A stretch of 64,000 nt of DNA from the NCBI GenBank assembly GCA_040830545.1, contig JBFOMB010000008.1, forward strand, positions 124,001 through 188,000, read 5' to 3'. Positions 63,019-64,000 of this stretch are shown one piece after another. The translations under genes and the position numbers were made by a program. The number at the start of each line of letters is the position of its first letter. Within the stretch, counting starts at the first letter, position 1. Source of the DNA: HXMU1420-2 sp040830545. GTDB taxonomy: Bacteria; Pseudomonadota; Alphaproteobacteria; Rhodobacterales; Rhodobacteraceae. The notes beneath the pieces were generated by a model. It was not told the origin of the DNA and ran no database searches. It was given only the letters and a program-made list of their open reading frames with translations.

Positions 63019-64000
63019 TCAGTACCGGTAGTGTTCCGGCTTGAACGGGCCTTCGGGTGTGACGCCGATATAAGCGGCCTGTTCTGACGACAGTTCGGTC
63101 AGTTTCACGCCAATCTTTGCCAGATGCAGGCGCGCGACCTTCTCGTCCAGATGCTTGGGCAGGACGTAGACCTTGTTTTCGTACTGATCGCCTTTGGTGA
63201 ACAGTTCGATCTGCGCCAGTGTCTGGTTGGTGAAAGATGCGGACATCACGAAAGACGGGTGCCCTGTCGCGTTCCCGAGGTTCAGCAGACGGCCTTCGGA
63301 CAGCAGAATGATCCGGTTGCCCGAGGGCATTTCGATCATGTCCACCTGATCCTTGATGTTGGTCCACTTGTGGTTCTTCAGGTTTGCCACCTGAATTTCA
63401 TTGTCGAAGTGGCCGATGTTGCCGACGATGGCCATGTCCTTCATCTCGCGCATATGCTCGATGCGGATGACGTCCTTGTTGCCGGTGGTGGTGACAAAGA
63501 TATCAGCCGAGGACACCACGTCCTCCAGCGTTGTGACCTGGAACCCGTCCATTGCCGCCTGCAATGCGCAGATCGGGTCCGCCTCGGTCACGATCACACG
63601 GGCGCCAGCCCCCTGCAACGACGCGGCAGAGCCTTTGCCCACGTCACCATAGCCGCAGACCACCGCCGTTTTGCCCGCCATCATGGTGTCGGTTGCGCGA
63701 CGGATGCCGTCGACCAGCGATTCCTTACAGCCGTATTTGTTGTCGAATTTCGACTTGGTCACGCTGTCGTTCACGTTGATGGCGGGGAACGGCAGATGCC
63801 CCTTGTCCATCAGCTGATACAGGCGGTGCACACCGGTGGTGGTTTCTTCGGACACGCCCTGAATCTTGTGGCGCTGTTTCACGAACCAGCCCGGGCTTTC
63901 CTTCAGGCGCTTTTTGATCTGCGCGAAGAAGGCGACTTCCTCTTCGCTGGTCGGGGTTTCGATCAGGTCGGTTTCACCCTCTTCGACGCGGGCGCCGATC
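63019..64000 (-). CDS. ahcY: Adenosylhomocysteinase, C-terminal part
   Basis: The frame is open to the window edge, so about the first 140 residues lie outside. INVNDSVTKSKFDNKYGCKESLVDGIRRATD, VVCGYGDVGKGSAASLQGAGARVIVTE (NAD motif) and the end FKPEHYRY are diagnostic. It splits S-adenosylhomocysteine to adenosine and homocysteine, keeping methylation running. Confidence 0.97.
   Translation of the reverse strand, partial: IGARVEEGETDLIETPTSEEEVAFFAQIKKRLKESPGWFVKQRHKIQGVSEETTTGVHRLYQLMDKGHLPFPAINVNDSVTKSKFDNKYGCKESLVDGIRRATDTMMAGKTAVVCGYGDVGKGSAASLQGAGARVIVTEADPICALQAAMDGFQVTTLEDVVSSADIFVTTTGNKDVIRIEHMREMKDMAIVGNIGHFDNEIQVANLKNHKWTNIKDQVDMIEMPSGNRIILLSEGRLLNLGNATGHPSFVMSASFTNQTLAQIELFTKGDQYENKVYVLPKHLDEKVARLHLAKIGVKLTELSSEQAAYIGVTPEGPFKPEHYRY

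Overview
The window looks like the chromosome of a marine or soil alphaproteobacterium, most probably a Rhodobacterales (Roseobacter-group) species. The basis is the block hemD - mitofilin/Mic60-like protein - hemY on one strand with tsaD - gpsA - EVE protein divergent from it, the ahcY neighbourhood, the style of the sugar-acid ABC operon, and GC-rich codon use in the flanks. This is inference from gene content; no rRNA is present.

Left chromosomal flank (1-16.06 kb). A partial alkylsulfatase-like hydrolase meets, tail to tail, a very large exported TPR-CHAT protein. Divergent from the latter is an ExbB-ExbD-ExbD-TonB operon led by a small exported protein. Then come rpiB, a 2-hydroxychromene-2-carboxylate isomerase-like gene and a leftward sugar or sugar-acid catabolic cluster: UxaA-type dehydratase, ABC ATPase, permease, binding protein and an IclR regulator. 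Two perfect 12-bp palindromes lie before the ABC genes.

Central island (about 16.06-51.89 kb). This is an integrative and mobilizable element. It begins with MobC and a relaxase and ends with a large serine recombinase whose reading frame runs antisense through a tRNA-Thr gene, the presumed integration target. It has its own VirD4/TraG coupling protein but no mating-pore genes, so it would need a helper. Cargo: (a) ArdA antirestriction; (b) a leftward three-gene operon of a metallo-beta-lactamase-fold protein, an E2-E1-JAB triple fusion and a patatin-like phospholipase, with a divergent WYL regulator of the BrxR/CapW kind. This is a ubiquitin-like conjugation module without the CD-NTase of CBASS and is the best candidate for an undescribed defence system; (c) a rightward 14-kb operon of SNF2 helicase-DUF3883, Hsp90/sacsin-like ATPase, DUF1156 amino-methyltransferase and HEPN-DUF499 ATPase, a DISARM/BREX-like four-gene system; (d) a 270-base stretch of consecutive hairpins, either an oriT or a structured RNA; (e) an RTX-like secreted protein, a DsbA-like protein, a compact tyrosine recombinase with paired 20-bp dyads in front of it, and an ankyrin protein next to a protein of unknown function.

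Right flank (51.89-64 kb). tRNA-Thr(CGT), hemY, Mic60-like, hemD, tsaD, gpsA, an EVE-domain protein, a three-gene operon of amidohydrolase, copper-chaperone-like protein and di-heme peroxidase, DUF2853, DUF899, a ketopantoate reductase family protein and the C-terminal part of ahcY.
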